Assembly (NCBI RefSeq): GCF_001870485.1
Contig: NZ_MDKE01000022.1
Location: 62,001 to 126,000 of the forward strand
Reading direction: 5' to 3'
Source: Oceanisphaera psychrotolerans
GTDB taxonomy: Bacteria; Pseudomonadota; Gammaproteobacteria; Enterobacterales; Aeromonadaceae
Length of the DNA stretch: 64,000 nucleotides
The translations under genes were made by a program, and so were the position numbers. The notes below the pieces were generated by a model. It was not told the DNA's origin, made no database searches, and saw nothing but the letters and a program-made list of their open reading frames with translations. Shown one piece after another: positions 14,070 to 24,036 of this stretch; the first letter of the stretch is position 1, and the number at the start of each line of letters is the position of its first letter.

Positions 14070-16361
14070 TTAAGTGACATGGGTCAGGCGGGTGCGAATG
14101 GCGTCCAGCTCGCTCAGGGTCTGGTTTACTCTCTGGTTCAGCTGTTCGACCAGGGCCGATGGCACCGGCTGTTGCTGCTCGGCGAGGGTTTCCAGCCGGG
14201 CCAGTAGATTACCCAGATTTAGTTGTCCCAGCATGTGTGCCGTGCCACGCAGGCGATGGGCCAGCTGAGCCAGCTCTATATGGTCACCGCAGGCCAGTTC
14301 CCGGCGCAGGGCGGCATGCTGCTCTGGCAGCTCCTCTGCAAAGCGGGTCAACAGGGCCAGCAACCGGGAGTGACCCAGTACCGTCAGTTGTTCCTGCAGA
14401 AGCGGATTGTCCAGCCGGGGCGGCACCGGCCGGCCGAGCGCCTGGATCAGTGCCTGATGCAGGGCGGGCCATAGTACCGGCTTGGCCACCACCGCCCGCA
14501 GCCCCGCCGCCAGATACCGGGCTATATCCTGCGGGGTGACGCTGGCGGTCAGCGCCACAACCGGCGTGTCGTGGTTCAAGCCGTGAGCCTGGCTCTGGAT
14601 GTGACGGTGGGTTTCCAGGCCATCCATGCCCGGCAGATGCATGTCCATCAGGATCACGTCGAAGGCCTGCTGTTCGGTCATGCTTTGGGCCTGTTCGCCG
14701 CTGTCGGCCAGGCTCACCAGGTGGCCCTGTTGCTCCAGCAGGGCGGCGATGATCTGCTGGTTGATGGCCATGTCTTCCACCAGCAACAGACTCAGGCTGG
14801 GGAACGGGGGCAGCGGTACCTCGGGCATGGGTTGCGGCGGCGTCTCGGCCGGCGTCAGCGGCAGTTCGAACCAGAACCGGCTGCCCCGGCCCGGCTGGCT
14901 CTCTACCCTGATGCATCCGCCCATGGCGGTGACCAGTCGCTGTGAAATGGCCAGCCCCAGCCCGGTGCCACCGTAGCGGCGGGTGATGCTGTCGTCGGCC
15001 TGGGTAAAGCGGTGAAAAATACGCTGCTGCTGCGCGGGGGCGATACCGATACCGTTATCGCTCACGCTGAATCGCCAGCCGGCATCGACGGGGGTGACGG
15101 CCAGCTCCACCCGGCCGTGTTCGTCGGTAAACTTGATGGCATTGGACAACAGATTGATCAGCACCTGGCGCAGCCGGTTGGCGTGCCCCTGTACATGACC
15201 GCCTGGCAATGCGGGAGCCGCGACTTCCAGTGTTATCCGTCTGGCATCGGCATAGCCCTGCATCATGGCCCGGGTGGTATCCAGCAGCTCGGTCAATGCA
15301 AAGGGGGCGGCGGCGTCGGACAGTTGTTCCTGCTCCAGGGCGGCAAAATCGAGCACGTCGTTCAGCAGCATCAGCAGGTGCTCGGCCGACTGTTGCAGGG
15401 TATCCAGTCTCGGGCCTTGCGGGCTGTGCTGCAGGGCCGGACGCAGCAGCGCCAGGGTGCCGAGAATGCCGTTCATGGGGGTGCGCAGCTCGTGGGTCAT
15501 GGTGGCGATAAACCGGGTCTTGGCCCGGTCCGCCGCCTCGGCGGCCTCCTTGGCCTGGCGCAGGCGTTGGGTACGCTTGTCGACCAGTGCCTCGAGCCGG
15601 TCTTTGTCCAGTTGCAGTTCGCTCTGGCGCCGTTCCCGGTGCTGTATGTCCTGCTTCACCGTGTGGCGCAGGGTGTTGATGGCCTGCACCAGGGTGTCCA
15701 GTTCGTCCTGCTGGTGCCCGGCTCGGCGATCCAGCGCCAGCGTCTGGTGCCAGCGGCCCTGCACCAGCTGTTCCACATAACGGGCCATCCGTTCCAGATG
15801 ACGGGTAACCAGTCGCTGAAACAGCAGCATCAGGCTGCAGGCAATGGCGAGCACCGTCAGCGTCTGGCCGGCAAAGGTCGAGAGGGCATTCTGTACCAGC
15901 TGCTCACGGATGCTGGCCCGGCTGAAGGCCAGTTCGAGCTGCCCCAGGGGACGCGGACCCAGTAGCGGGCTGGGATAGATCAGCTCGAAACGATACAGGT
16001 AAGGGTCGCCTTCTTCGTGCCGGGTCAGCACCAGTGGCGCTGCCAGGTCGTCGCCGGTCAGGGTCAATTGGGCCACATGGGGCATGTCGAGCATACTCTT
16101 CAGTTGCAGTCGGGTCTGGGGCAGGTTGAGATCCCACAGGCTCTGACTCAGGCTGTCCAGATAGCTCTGTTCGATCAGGCTGACTCTGTCAGTCATGTCC
16201 TGCTGAGTCTGGCGATAGTCCAGATACAGCTGTACCGAGGTCGAGATCAGCGAAAACAGCAGGCTGAAGCCGAGTACCAGCAGCAACAGTCGATAGCCGA
16301 GCGGGTGCCGGCGACGCCAGGCGGGGAACAGGGCAAACGACGTGAACATGTCAGCGGGCAT
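14070..16361 (-). CDS. Hybrid sensor histidine kinase (HisKA-HATPase-REC-HPt)
   Basis: The 763-residue kinase has a TM segment at about 22-44, a periplasmic sensor region and a second TM near 165-185. The phosphoacceptor is H290 in [13 protein letters not shown]. The ATPase has [11 protein letters not shown] and [13 protein letters not shown]. The receiver aspartate is D573 (LMDMHLPG), and the HPt histidine is H702 ([12 protein letters not shown]). It should relay phosphate to the OmpR-type regulator two genes upstream. The start overlaps the binding-protein stop by 11 bp; ATG 16349 is an alternative. Signal unknown. Confidence 0.9.
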   Translation of the reverse strand: MPADMFTSFALFPAWRRRHPLGYRLLLLVLGFSLLFSLISTSVQLYLDYRQTQQDMTDRVSLIEQSYLDSLSQSLWDLNLPQTRLQLKSMLDMPHVAQLTLTGDDLAAPLVLTRHEEGDPYLYRFELIYPSPLLGPRPLGQLELAFSRASIREQLVQNALSTFAGQTLTVLAIACSLMLLFQRLVTRHLERMARYVEQLVQGRWHQTLALDRRAGHQQDELDTLVQAINTLRHTVKQDIQHRERRQSELQLDKDRLEALVDKRTQRLRQAKEAAEAADRAKTRFIATMTHELRTPMNGILGTLALLRPALQHSPQGPRLDTLQQSAEHLLMLLNDVLDFAALEQEQLSDAAAPFALTELLDTTRAMMQGYADARRITLEVAAPALPGGHVQGHANRLRQVLINLLSNAIKFTDEHGRVELAVTPVDAGWRFSVSDNGIGIAPAQQQRIFHRFTQADDSITRRYGGTGLGLAISQRLVTAMGGCIRVESQPGRGSRFWFELPLTPAETPPQPMPEVPLPPFPSLSLLLVEDMAINQQIIAALLEQQGHLVSLADSGEQAQSMTEQQAFDVILMDMHLPGMDGLETHRHIQSQAHGLNHDTPVVALTASVTPQDIARYLAAGLRAVVAKPVLWPALHQALIQALGRPVPPRLDNPLLQEQLTVLGHSRLLALLTRFAEELPEQHAALRRELACGDHIELAQLAHRLRGTAHMLGQLNLGNLLARLETLAEQQQPVPSALVEQLNQRVNQTLSELDAIRTRLTHVT

Positions 16362-17130
16362 CCGTGAGCGCCAGATAGCGTTGCTCGTAATAGGGGGTGA
16401 TCTGGCTGATGTAGTGATCTTCGGTGAGCTGGCGTAACCGTTCGGAAATCACCGGCAGCAGTGGCAACAAGGCGGAGCCGTTGGGCAGGGCCAGATGGTA
16501 ATACTCTACGGTGATGATGGACGGCAAGGGCCGGATCTGCTCCTCAAGGTGCAGCCGCTGCGCCTGCAAACGGCCGGTGGACAGGCCGATAGGCATGTAG
16601 TCGATTCGTCCCAGTGCCAGCTTGCCGACGTTTTGCTCGCCGGTGGAGACCCGCTCTACATCGGGATGGCGGGCCAGCGCCTGGTCGAATTGATCGCCGA
16701 AGCTGTCGCCGAACAGCAGCCCCAGGGTCTTGCCGCTCCAGTCCGGGGACGATTCCGGCTCGCTGTTGCGCTCGGCCCGGGTGAACAGCACCACGGGATC
16801 TGCGATGATGGGCGTCTCGCTGAACTGGAATACTCGCTCGCGCTGACGCGTCTTGTAGGCGGCCACAATCACGTCTACCCGTCCCTGCCTGGCTTCCAGC
16901 TGACAGCGTTCCCAGTTGCCGAACACCCGCAGGTCCAGCTCGTAGCCGAGTTCGCCAAAAATCAGCCGGGCCAGATGAGGTGCTATGCCGGTAAGCTGGC
17001 CGCTTTCATTCCATGACAGCGGCGGATACATGGGGTGGCCGCAGGCGGTGAGGACGCGGACATCGGTCCGGGCTTTAGCCTGAGCCTGAAGCGGCAGTGC
17101 CGGCAGCAGGACAAGCAGCAGCGTGAGCAT
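16351..17130 (-). CDS. Periplasmic amino-acid-type binding protein (SBP_bac_3), sensory
   Basis: A signal peptide ([20 protein letters not shown]) precedes a family-3 solute-binding fold: [20 protein letters not shown], then [19 protein letters not shown]. The mature protein is about 240 aa, normal for the family. Its start codon shares a base with the regulator stop (TGATG), and its end overlaps the kinase. No ABC permease is nearby, so it probably presents a ligand to the kinase rather than feeding a transporter. Confidence 0.8.
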   Translation of the reverse strand: MLTLLLVLLPALPLQAQAKARTDVRVLTACGHPMYPPLSWNESGQLTGIAPHLARLIFGELGYELDLRVFGNWERCQLEARQGRVDVIVAAYKTRQRERVFQFSETPIIADPVVLFTRAERNSEPESSPDWSGKTLGLLFGDSFGDQFDQALARHPDVERVSTGEQNVGKLALGRIDYMPIGLSTGRLQAQRLHLEEQIRPLPSIITVEYYHLALPNGSALLPLLPVISERLRQLTEDHYISQITPYYEQRYLALTDAR

Positions 17131-17864
17131 CAGGGGCACGATATCGCCCGGGGCGTGAACACATAGCCGGCACCGTGCACGGTGAGAATGGTTCTGGGCT
17201 GGGCGGGGTCGTCCTTCAGCTTGCGCCGGAGCCGACCCACCAGCACGTCCACGGTTCTGTCGTTGGGCGCCCATTCCCGGTTTTTCATTTGATCCATCAG
17301 CTGATCCCGGGACAGGGTCTGGCCCGAGTGGCGCATGAAGGCGCACAGCAACTGGTATTCGCCGTGGGTGAGGGGGGTCTGTTGGCCGTCCTGGTCGAGC
17401 AGTACCCGGCGATCCAGGTCGAAGCGCCAGTCGTCAAACTGGCAGACGTTGCCTGTGGCTTCCGTCGGCAGGCCGGCGGTCGAGGCGCGCACCCGGCGCA
17501 CCAGGTTCTTGGCCCGGGCCAGCAGCTCCCGCGGATTGAAGGGTTTGGTCACGTATTCGTCGGCGCCGCATTCCAAGCCGATGATGCGCTCGATATCGTC
17601 CTGGCGGCTGGTGACCAGTATGATGCCGACTTCGGAACCGGCGCGCAGCTCCCGGGTAAGCGTCAGGCCGTCTTTGCCCGGTAACCGGATGTCCAGCAGG
17701 ATCAGGTCGACCTCCTGCCCGGATAACAACTGCTCGGCCGCTTCCGCACTTTGTGCCGAGAACACCCGATATTGTTCTTCCCTGAAGTAATCAACCAGGC
17801 AATCCCGGGTGATAGCATCGTCTTCCACTATCAGGATGCGGATATCCATATCATTCATTCTCAT
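17130..17864 (-). CDS. OmpR-family response regulator
   Basis: The receiver domain has the phosphoacceptor D58 (ILLDIRLPGKDG) and KPFNPRELLAR. A C-terminal winged helix follows (DRTVDVLVGRLRRKL, HGAGYVF). It heads the operon regulator, binding protein, kinase. Three in-frame ATGs (17864, 17858, 17849) are possible starts, and none has a strong ribosome-binding site; MDIRILIVEDD at 17849 would give the commonest N-terminus. The 270 bp upstream hold no gene that I can support. Confidence 0.9.
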   Translation of the reverse strand: MRMNDMDIRILIVEDDAITRDCLVDYFREEQYRVFSAQSAEAAEQLLSGQEVDLILLDIRLPGKDGLTLTRELRAGSEVGIILVTSRQDDIERIIGLECGADEYVTKPFNPRELLARAKNLVRRVRASTAGLPTEATGNVCQFDDWRFDLDRRVLLDQDGQQTPLTHGEYQLLCAFMRHSGQTLSRDQLMDQMKNREWAPNDRTVDVLVGRLRRKLKDDPAQPRTILTVHGAGYVFTPRAISCP

Positions 17865-18134
17865 CTGTTCGGGCAGGCGCGAACCTCACTGTCCGCGGGA
17901 GCAAACTTCTAACACCGCCGGGCAGAGCTTGTCAACTTGTCGCCGGTTGTGTCACCGGCGCTGCGCAACCCCGTACCGGCCGGCAGTGCCGCCGATGATC
18001 TGAGGCCGGTGATGTGAGGCAGAGCGACGATCACCAGGCCGCGGGGCCTCGGCCACCATAGGTTTCATGCCCCGGGGGCCGATAGGGCCGGTGTTTGGGC
18101 AGGTGTTTGTGCTATAAAAATCAAGCGGTGAGTC

Positions 18135-19372
18135 TTACAGGAAGCGGCTCGGCGACAGTGCCCTGGCCAGCCGGTCGGGTTGATGGCCGGCCAGGGCATC
18201 GGCGATCAGCTCACCGGTGACCGCGGCCAGGGTCATGCCCAGATGGCCGTGGCCAAAGGCCAGCAACACGCGGTTGTGGTCCGGCAGGGGCCCGATGACC
18301 GGGAGTGAGTCGGGGGTGCTGTGGCGGACTCCCATCCAGCGCGACGTCACCTCAACCGGGCGGCCAAACAGGCGTTCGGCCCATTCCTGCATATGGCGGT
18401 ATCTGTCTTGTGCCGCGGGCGCGACGGTTGGGCAAATTGGGTGGTACCGGCGATGCGGATGCCGTTGTCCATCGGGGTGGCATAAAAATAGCGGGCGAGC
18501 CAGCCAACGGGCCGGTTCAGCACCAGTTCCTCATCATCCAGCATCAGGTGATAGCCGCGCTCGCTGACCACCGGCAGTCTGACTCCCAAAGGCGCCAGCA
18601 GTTGCTGGTTGCCGATGCCGGCAGAGAGCACCACGGCATCGGCCGCCAGCTCCTGATCGCCGGCCCGCACCAGGGCACGGCCACCGGCCTCGCTGATGCT
18701 GTCGACCGCCAGCGGCTGGTAATCCAGCCCTTGCGCCAGTAACCGCTGGTGGAGCTGCGTGCAGAGCTGCCGGGGATGGCGCAGCGACCAGGTGTCCGGA
18801 TACCAGAGGCCGCCCTCCAGACCCTCTGGGTTCAAGCCCGGCTCCAGGTTCAGCAACGCCTCCCGATCCAGGGCTTCACACTGCACCCCGTCTCGTTGCT
18901 TGGCGGCGGCCAGTTCGGTCAGTTGCGGGCCCATGGCGGGAGCCTGGCGATAGACTTGCAGGCATCCTTTGGTCTGATAGAGGTCATCCGAACCCAGGCT
19001 TTCCAGCAACCGCTGCTGCAACAAGGTTCCCCTGGTGACCAGCTCGACCAGGGTTTGTTTGTTTTCGGTAAAGGGGCCGTGGCCGATGGCACGCAGAAAA
19101 GCGCGGCCAAAGCCGGTCAGTTCGGCAAGGTAACGGGGATCTATCGACAGCGCACGCTGGCGGCGGGTGATTTCTTTAAGCATGGCACCCAGGCTGTCGG
19201 GGTTGGCCAACGGGGTGGTGGCGTAGTTGGCAATAAGACCGGCATTGCCCGACGAGGTACCCGATCCGGGTTGATTCCCATCCAGCAAGGTGACCCGATG
19301 GCCCTTGTCCAGCAAGGTTTTAGAGACGCACAGGCCGACAATACCTGCGCCGACCACGATGATATGTTTCAT
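18135..19372 (-). pseudogene. D-amino-acid dehydrogenase-like FAD oxidoreductase, frameshifted
   Basis: The N-terminal FAD motif is VVGAGIVGLCVSKTLLDKG. The C-terminal half (ERLFGRPVEVTSRWMGVRHS, then LLAFGHGHLGMTLAAVTG) is typical of DadA-like enzymes that oxidise D-amino acids to keto acids. The two halves are in different frames. Restoring one C at about 18430 (CAACCGTCGCG to CAACCCGTCGCG) gives continuous AQPVAPAAQDRYRHMQEW. Everything else is intact, so either a very young pseudogene or a base-calling error. ATG at 19372. It follows the symporter and small peptide genes in the same direction. Confidence 0.85.
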
Positions 19373-19438
19373 GTTGATAAAACCACCTGATTGACTTGAA
19401 TGGCAGTGACAAGATGCGCTGTTGAATAACGGCGGGTA

Positions 19439-19456
19439 AGGGGGGCGAGCCCCCCT
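19439..19456 (-). terminator. GC-rich hairpin after the small membrane peptide gene
   Basis: AGGGGGG and CCCCCCT pair as a 7-bp stem with a 4-nt loop, 6 bp after the stop of the 33-aa gene and 67 bp before the dehydrogenase start. It could attenuate read-through from the symporter operon. Confidence 0.5.
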
Positions 19457-19461
19457 GTTGA

Positions 19462-19563
19462 TCAATGTGCTTTATAGAACCGGTAGGACATAACTCCGAT
19501 AGCCAGTGCCGTCAGAATACAGGTGGCGGAGGTGGCATAAATGGCGAATTCGAACCAATGCAT
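19462..19563 (-). CDS. 33-aa single-TM peptide, likely symporter accessory protein
   Basis: MHWFEFAIYATSATCILTAL continues to a 33-residue protein with one TM segment (about residues 5-26) and a short basic tail. AAGGAG lies 6-7 bp before the ATG, excellent for a real start. It begins 14 bp after the stop of the sodium:solute symporter. Short single-TM proteins encoded next to SSS symporters are known as symporter small accessory proteins, and this fits in length, topology and place. Too short for ordinary gene calling. Confidence 0.7.
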   Translation of the reverse strand: MHWFEFAIYATSATCILTALAIGVMSYRFYKAH

Positions 19564-19577
19564 ATCTGAACTCCTTG

Positions 19578-20989
19578 TTAGCTGTTTTTGGTCACGAGCG
19601 ACGTGGCTCGGCTGTTTTTGAAGGTGTGATAAATCAGGGTAAAGGTCAGCAGGTTGGCCGATACACCGGCGACCAGTGCCGACAGCCCCGTCATGCCGCT
19701 CAGATCCCAGGGGCCCCATTTCCACACAATGGTGACCAGGGCACCGGCGATGATGGCGCCGATGGCCGACTTGCTGCATTTAAGGTCAAGGAGCACACCC
19801 AGCACGAAAGGAATGAGGATGGTCGGTGCCCACAATGAATAACTGATCAGCAGGGCATCGATGATGGAGGTCGCATACAGCGCGAACACCACGGCGCCGA
19901 TACCGATCAACAGATTCACCAGACGTTCAATCCACAGTTTCTTTTTCTCGTCGACATCGGGGTTGATAAAGCCCTGATAGATATCCTTGACGAAGATGAC
20001 CGATGCCGAGTTGAGGTAGGAATCGGCAGTCGACATCACCACCGCCAGCAGGGAGGCGAGTACCAGGCCGGTGATACCCAGGGGCAGGGCGGTTCTGATC
20101 AGTTCCGGCATGGCCAGATCCGGGCTGATATCCGGGTAGAGGATCAGCGCAATCAGACCGATGGTCGAGCTGACAAAGTAGAACAGAAAACCGAACAGGC
20201 CCGAGATGGTGTAGCCGATTTTGGCATTGCGGGAGTCCGGGGCCGCCAGCGCGCGCTGGGTATAGGGCGGGACCAGGGTTTCACCCAGCAGGAAGGCGAT
20301 AAACAGGCTCAGGAACATGCCGGGGCCGTAATCGCCCATGATGCTGAAATGGCTGTCGGGCAACCGGGCAATCAGCTGTTCTGCGCCACCCACCTCATTG
20401 ATGCCGATCAGCAGGGTGATGGGCATGAAGATGGCCAGCATCAGGAACTGGACCACATCGGTCTGGATCACCGCCCACATGCCGCCAATGGTGGAATAAA
20501 GCAGCACCACGCCCATGCCGATCAGGATGCCGGTGGTGATATCGATACCGATAATGGCATTGAATACGGTCCCGACCGCCAGGGCCTGGGCACCCAGGAT
20601 CCCGACACAGAATATCAGTGAAAAGATACCGGTAATCAGCCGGGCATAACGACCGAACTGTTGTTCCATGATGTCGCCCACCGTATGGGCGCCGATATAC
20701 CGCTTGAGTTTGGGGGCAATGAATATCCCGGTCAGCACAGTGGCAATCGGAAAGGCACTGGCCGCGAACATGAAGCGTAGCCGTGATCAAATGCCTGTCC
20801 GGCCCGGCCCATGGAGGCGCCGCCGCCGAGGAAGGAGGCCGCCAGGGTGGCAAACAGGATCGGCCAGGTTATCTTGTTGCCGGCAACGGCAAAGTCGGCG
20901 CTGGAGTTTACCTTTTTGACACTGCGGTATCCTATGTATCCCAGCAATATGAAGTAGGCCAGCAGGCCCATCGTATCCAAATAGTGCAT
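19578..20989 (-). pseudogene. Sodium:solute symporter (SSS family), frameshifted
   Basis: The N-terminus (MHYLDTMGLLAYFILLGYIG, later ASFLGGGASMGRAGQAF) and the remaining roughly 390 residues are in different frames. One extra T at about 20775 (GCTTCATG to GCTTTCATG) restores GYAFMFAASAFPIATVLTG. The full product would have about 470 residues and 12-13 TM segments, normal for SSS. AGGAGAG precedes the ATG. It is divergent from a LysR gene and followed by the small peptide and the D-amino-acid dehydrogenase, so an amino-acid substrate is likely. Confidence 0.85.
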
Positions 20990-21137
20990 AACTCTCTCCT
21001 ACATCCCTTGTTTGTTGTGAGTCTGTGTTGATTATGTTAACTGTGTCGGTATAAGAACAAATAATACTTTTCGATAGATGTATAAATAATATTTTTACCC
21101 TACTTTGGTTAACGGCAACCGCTATTCGAGGTAACGG

Positions 21138-22055
21138 ATGATCCCGAAAATAAATGCGAAACAACTATATATATTTCAAGAGGTTATGCGTGGTGGTAGC
21201 ATCAGCAAGGCGGCGCGGAGACTGGGGTTGACGCAACCGGCGGTCAGTGCCGCCATCGCCAACCTCGAAAGTGACATGGGCTTCTTGCTATTCAAACGGA
21301 ACCACTATGGCACCGAGATGACCCTGGAAGCCAAGTCCTTCTCCGAAGGAGCAGAGCGGGTGATCACGGCGTTGAACAACCTCGAGGAACTGGCCGAGGA
21401 TCTGAAGCATGGGCGGGTCGGTAAACTGCAGATAGGGTGTATGCCGGGATTGTCTACCATCACGCCCACCATTGCCGCCCGCTTTATGCGCGACAATCCG
21501 GAAGTGAGGCTTTCCCTGCAGACCTTTCCTTCGAGGAAGGTAGAGGAGTGGGTGGCCGCCGGTCACTTCGATCTTGGTATCGTGGAACGGCCACAGTCTA
21601 AAAACGAGCTGGAGATCTTTCCCTATAAGTTCGAGATGCTCTGTGCGCTACCCGCCGATTCGGCGCTGGCAGCCAAAGATGAAATAACCATCGGGGATCT
21701 GGATGGCAAGCCCATGATCACCCTGGGTGATGGACATCAAACCACCATGCAGCTGCGCAGCCTGGCAAACCGGCATGATTGTCGGCTTAATGTTGTTGCC
21801 GAAACCCAGCTTTTCCCTTCGGCGATGGCCCTGGTCAATGAAGGGGTTGGCTATGCGCTGATCGATCCGGTCACCGCCATGGAGTACGGCAAGAGGAGTG
21901 ACAGTCAGGTACTTTTGCGGCCGTTCAGGCCACTGGTCGAATTCGAGGTGGCCATCATACTGCCGAAATTCCATCTGGTTTCCCGGCTTTGTCGCCATTT
22001 TCAGGTGGCCCTGAAAGAGGAGTTTGACCAGCTGGTGCAGTCGCTGGCCGAATAA
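21138..22055 (+). CDS. LysR family transcriptional regulator
   Basis: The N-terminal winged helix contains GGSISKAARRLGLTQPAVSA. The effector domain (about residues 90-300) shows LQIGCMPGLSTITPTIAARF. The length of 305 aa is standard. It is divergent from the symporter operon with 148 bp between starts, so it probably controls symporter, accessory peptide and dehydrogenase in response to the imported amino acid. The intergenic region is AT-rich, but I could not define one T-N11-A site. Confidence 0.9.
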   Translation: MIPKINAKQLYIFQEVMRGGSISKAARRLGLTQPAVSAAIANLESDMGFLLFKRNHYGTEMTLEAKSFSEGAERVITALNNLEELAEDLKHGRVGKLQIGCMPGLSTITPTIAARFMRDNPEVRLSLQTFPSRKVEEWVAAGHFDLGIVERPQSKNELEIFPYKFEMLCALPADSALAAKDEITIGDLDGKPMITLGDGHQTTMQLRSLANRHDCRLNVVAETQLFPSAMALVNEGVGYALIDPVTAMEYGKRSDSQVLLRPFRPLVEFEVAIILPKFHLVSRLCRHFQVALKEEFDQLVQSLAE

Positions 22056-22132
22056 CGGCAAGCGGCGAGTGTGAGCTCGCCGCCAAACCGGGTATTGCCG
22101 TCAATAGTGATGGGTTCCGGCCTGTGGCCGAA

Positions 22133-22843
22133 CTACGCCGCGACCGCCATCTGCCGTGAGCCGTGCCACTGAATGCAGGCGGCCGCCAGTGCCTTGGTGG
22201 CATCCATGCCCAGGTGAGCGTTGGGCGAGCCGATGTGATCGAGCGCAAAGGGGATTTCGGTACAGCCGAGGATTACCCGTTCCACGCCCTGTTGCAGCAT
22301 CTCGCTCATGCAGGCGTCCAGCAACCGGCCTCCCTGCTCGACGGCGCCGGACTTGACCAGGTAGATCCCCTCCATTACCTGCCGCTGCAGTGCCGCATCG
22401 GGCATCTTCATGTCGATACCGAACGCCGCCAGGTGTTTGGGGTAGAAGCCGGCCTTCAGGGTGCCGTCGGTGGCCAGCAGCCCCACCGAGGTGATCTTGT
22501 CCTGCGCCAGCGACTCGGCACAGGCCTGGGCAATATGTAGTATGGGGACGCTGCTCGCCTGAGCCAGTTGCTCGTACCAGTGGTGGGCGGTGTTACAGGG
22601 AATGGCGATACAGCCGGCACCGCCATTGATCAGGGTGTTCAGTCCCTGCAGCAGCGCATCGATAGGGGACTCCCGGTTGTCCATCAGGCAGGCGGTGCGG
22701 TCCGGGATCTGGGGGACGGAATGGACCAGCAGCGGCAGATGATCCTGATCCCGGCTGGCCGGAGTCTGGTTGATGATTTTGGTAACGAAATCGACGGTGG
22801 CGAGGGGGCCCATGCCGCCAAGTATTCCTATCAGGGAACTCAT
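22133..22843 (-). CDS. Aspartate/glutamate racemase family protein
   Basis: 236 residues with the two catalytic cysteines of PLP-independent racemases: IPCNTAHHW (about residue 80) and ILGCTEIPF (about residue 193). The N-terminus is GILGGMGPLATVDFV, typical of the aspartate racemase group. It interconverts L- and D-forms of an acidic amino acid. It converges on the LysR gene. With the D-amino-acid dehydrogenase nearby, racemisation followed by oxidation is a plausible local pathway. Confidence 0.88.
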   Translation of the reverse strand: MSSLIGILGGMGPLATVDFVTKIINQTPASRDQDHLPLLVHSVPQIPDRTACLMDNRESPIDALLQGLNTLINGGAGCIAIPCNTAHHWYEQLAQASSVPILHIAQACAESLAQDKITSVGLLATDGTLKAGFYPKHLAAFGIDMKMPDAALQRQVMEGIYLVKSGAVEQGGRLLDACMSEMLQQGVERVILGCTEIPFALDHIGSPNAHLGMDATKALAAACIQWHGSRQMAVAA

Positions 22844-23118
22844 AATGGCTACTCCATGCTGTTTGTCAGCAGCCTAAGACAGCCGATAGCGTCGGTAACA
22901 ATGCTGTTTGAGTACCCCCTATGTCCAATCTGTATAATGGGCAGGTAATACTTTATATATCAAAAAGATGGCGCCGTTATGCGCAATTATCATAACCGGT
23001 GCCCGGTTTGCATGGGCCCATATTGGCCTGAGGAATGGCACCATTCGGGTGATATAATGCGGCAGGACCGGTCATAACCTGACCGCAAGCAGATCATTAT
23101 CGAGCCGAGGGGTGGGGC

Positions 23119-24036
23119 ATGAATATAGAAACAAAATGGCTGGAGGACTTTCTCTCTCTGGCCCATACCCAGAGCTTCTCCCGCTCCGCACAGGAACGGC
23201 ACATGACCCAACCGGCATTCAGCCGGCGGATCAAGGCACTGGAGGCCGCACTCGGTTGCGAGCTGATAGACAGGACCGGCACGCCCGTTCAGCTGACCGA
23301 CGAGGGGCGGCTGTTCCGCATCACCGCGCGCAACCTGGTGTCCCAGCTGGCCGACAGCATCGGCCACCTGCGTTCGATGAAGCAACGGGGGGCCAGCACC
23401 ATCGATTTTGCCGTGTCCCATACCCTGTCCCTGTCCCTGTTTCCTGCCTTTCTGCAATCCTTTCGGCAGGAGCTGGAGGGCGTCAGTACCCGTCAGCTGG
23501 TGGCCAACGTGGATGACAGCGTGCAGGCACTGAAAAACGGCATCTGTGATTTCCTGCTGGCGTTCGAAGATCAGACCCTGGCATCGGAACATTTTCACAA
23601 GTTCGATCTGCAGACGGTGCAGCTGGTGCCGGTGTGCCGGGGAGATGAAGAGGGCCGGGCGATTTTCAACCTGGATACCGCCGAGCCGGTGACCCTGCCT
23701 TACCTGGGTTACCCCGGGGAAATTTTTCTCGGCCGCTGCGTAGAGCAACTGTTGCGTCGCCGGCCGCGAACGGTGGCACTGCAGCAGGCCTTTGAATCTC
23801 CGCTGGCCGACAGCCTGAAGGTCATGGCCATGCAGGGGATGGGCATTGCCTGGGTGCCGAGCTTCGCCATTCGGGAAGAATTGCGCCAGGGATTTCTGGT
23901 GATATGCGGCGGCAGTAGCTGGCAGCTTCCTCTCAATGTCTGCCTCTATCGTTGCAGCCGGCCCTTGTCTGCCACCGCCGAGGCCTTCTGGCAGGTGTGC
24001 GGGCACCGCTATGGTCAGCCGGAGCCGAGGAGATGA
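23119..24036 (+). CDS. HypT/YjiE-like LysR regulator
   Basis: The N-terminus MNIETKWLEDFLSLAHTQSF is close to that of the hypochlorite-responsive regulator HypT (IETKWL-DFL-L), with the helix-turn-helix SQSF-type region and MTQPAFSRRIKALE. 305 aa. Its TGA overlaps the ATG of the following kinase (ATGA), so the two are translated together, which is unusual for a LysR gene. The effector domain is more divergent, so an oxidant signal is not established. Confidence 0.85.
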   Translation: MNIETKWLEDFLSLAHTQSFSRSAQERHMTQPAFSRRIKALEAALGCELIDRTGTPVQLTDEGRLFRITARNLVSQLADSIGHLRSMKQRGASTIDFAVSHTLSLSLFPAFLQSFRQELEGVSTRQLVANVDDSVQALKNGICDFLLAFEDQTLASEHFHKFDLQTVQLVPVCRGDEEGRAIFNLDTAEPVTLPYLGYPGEIFLGRCVEQLLRRRPRTVALQQAFESPLADSLKVMAMQGMGIAWVPSFAIREELRQGFLVICGGSSWQLPLNVCLYRCSRPLSATAEAFWQVCGHRYGQPEPRR

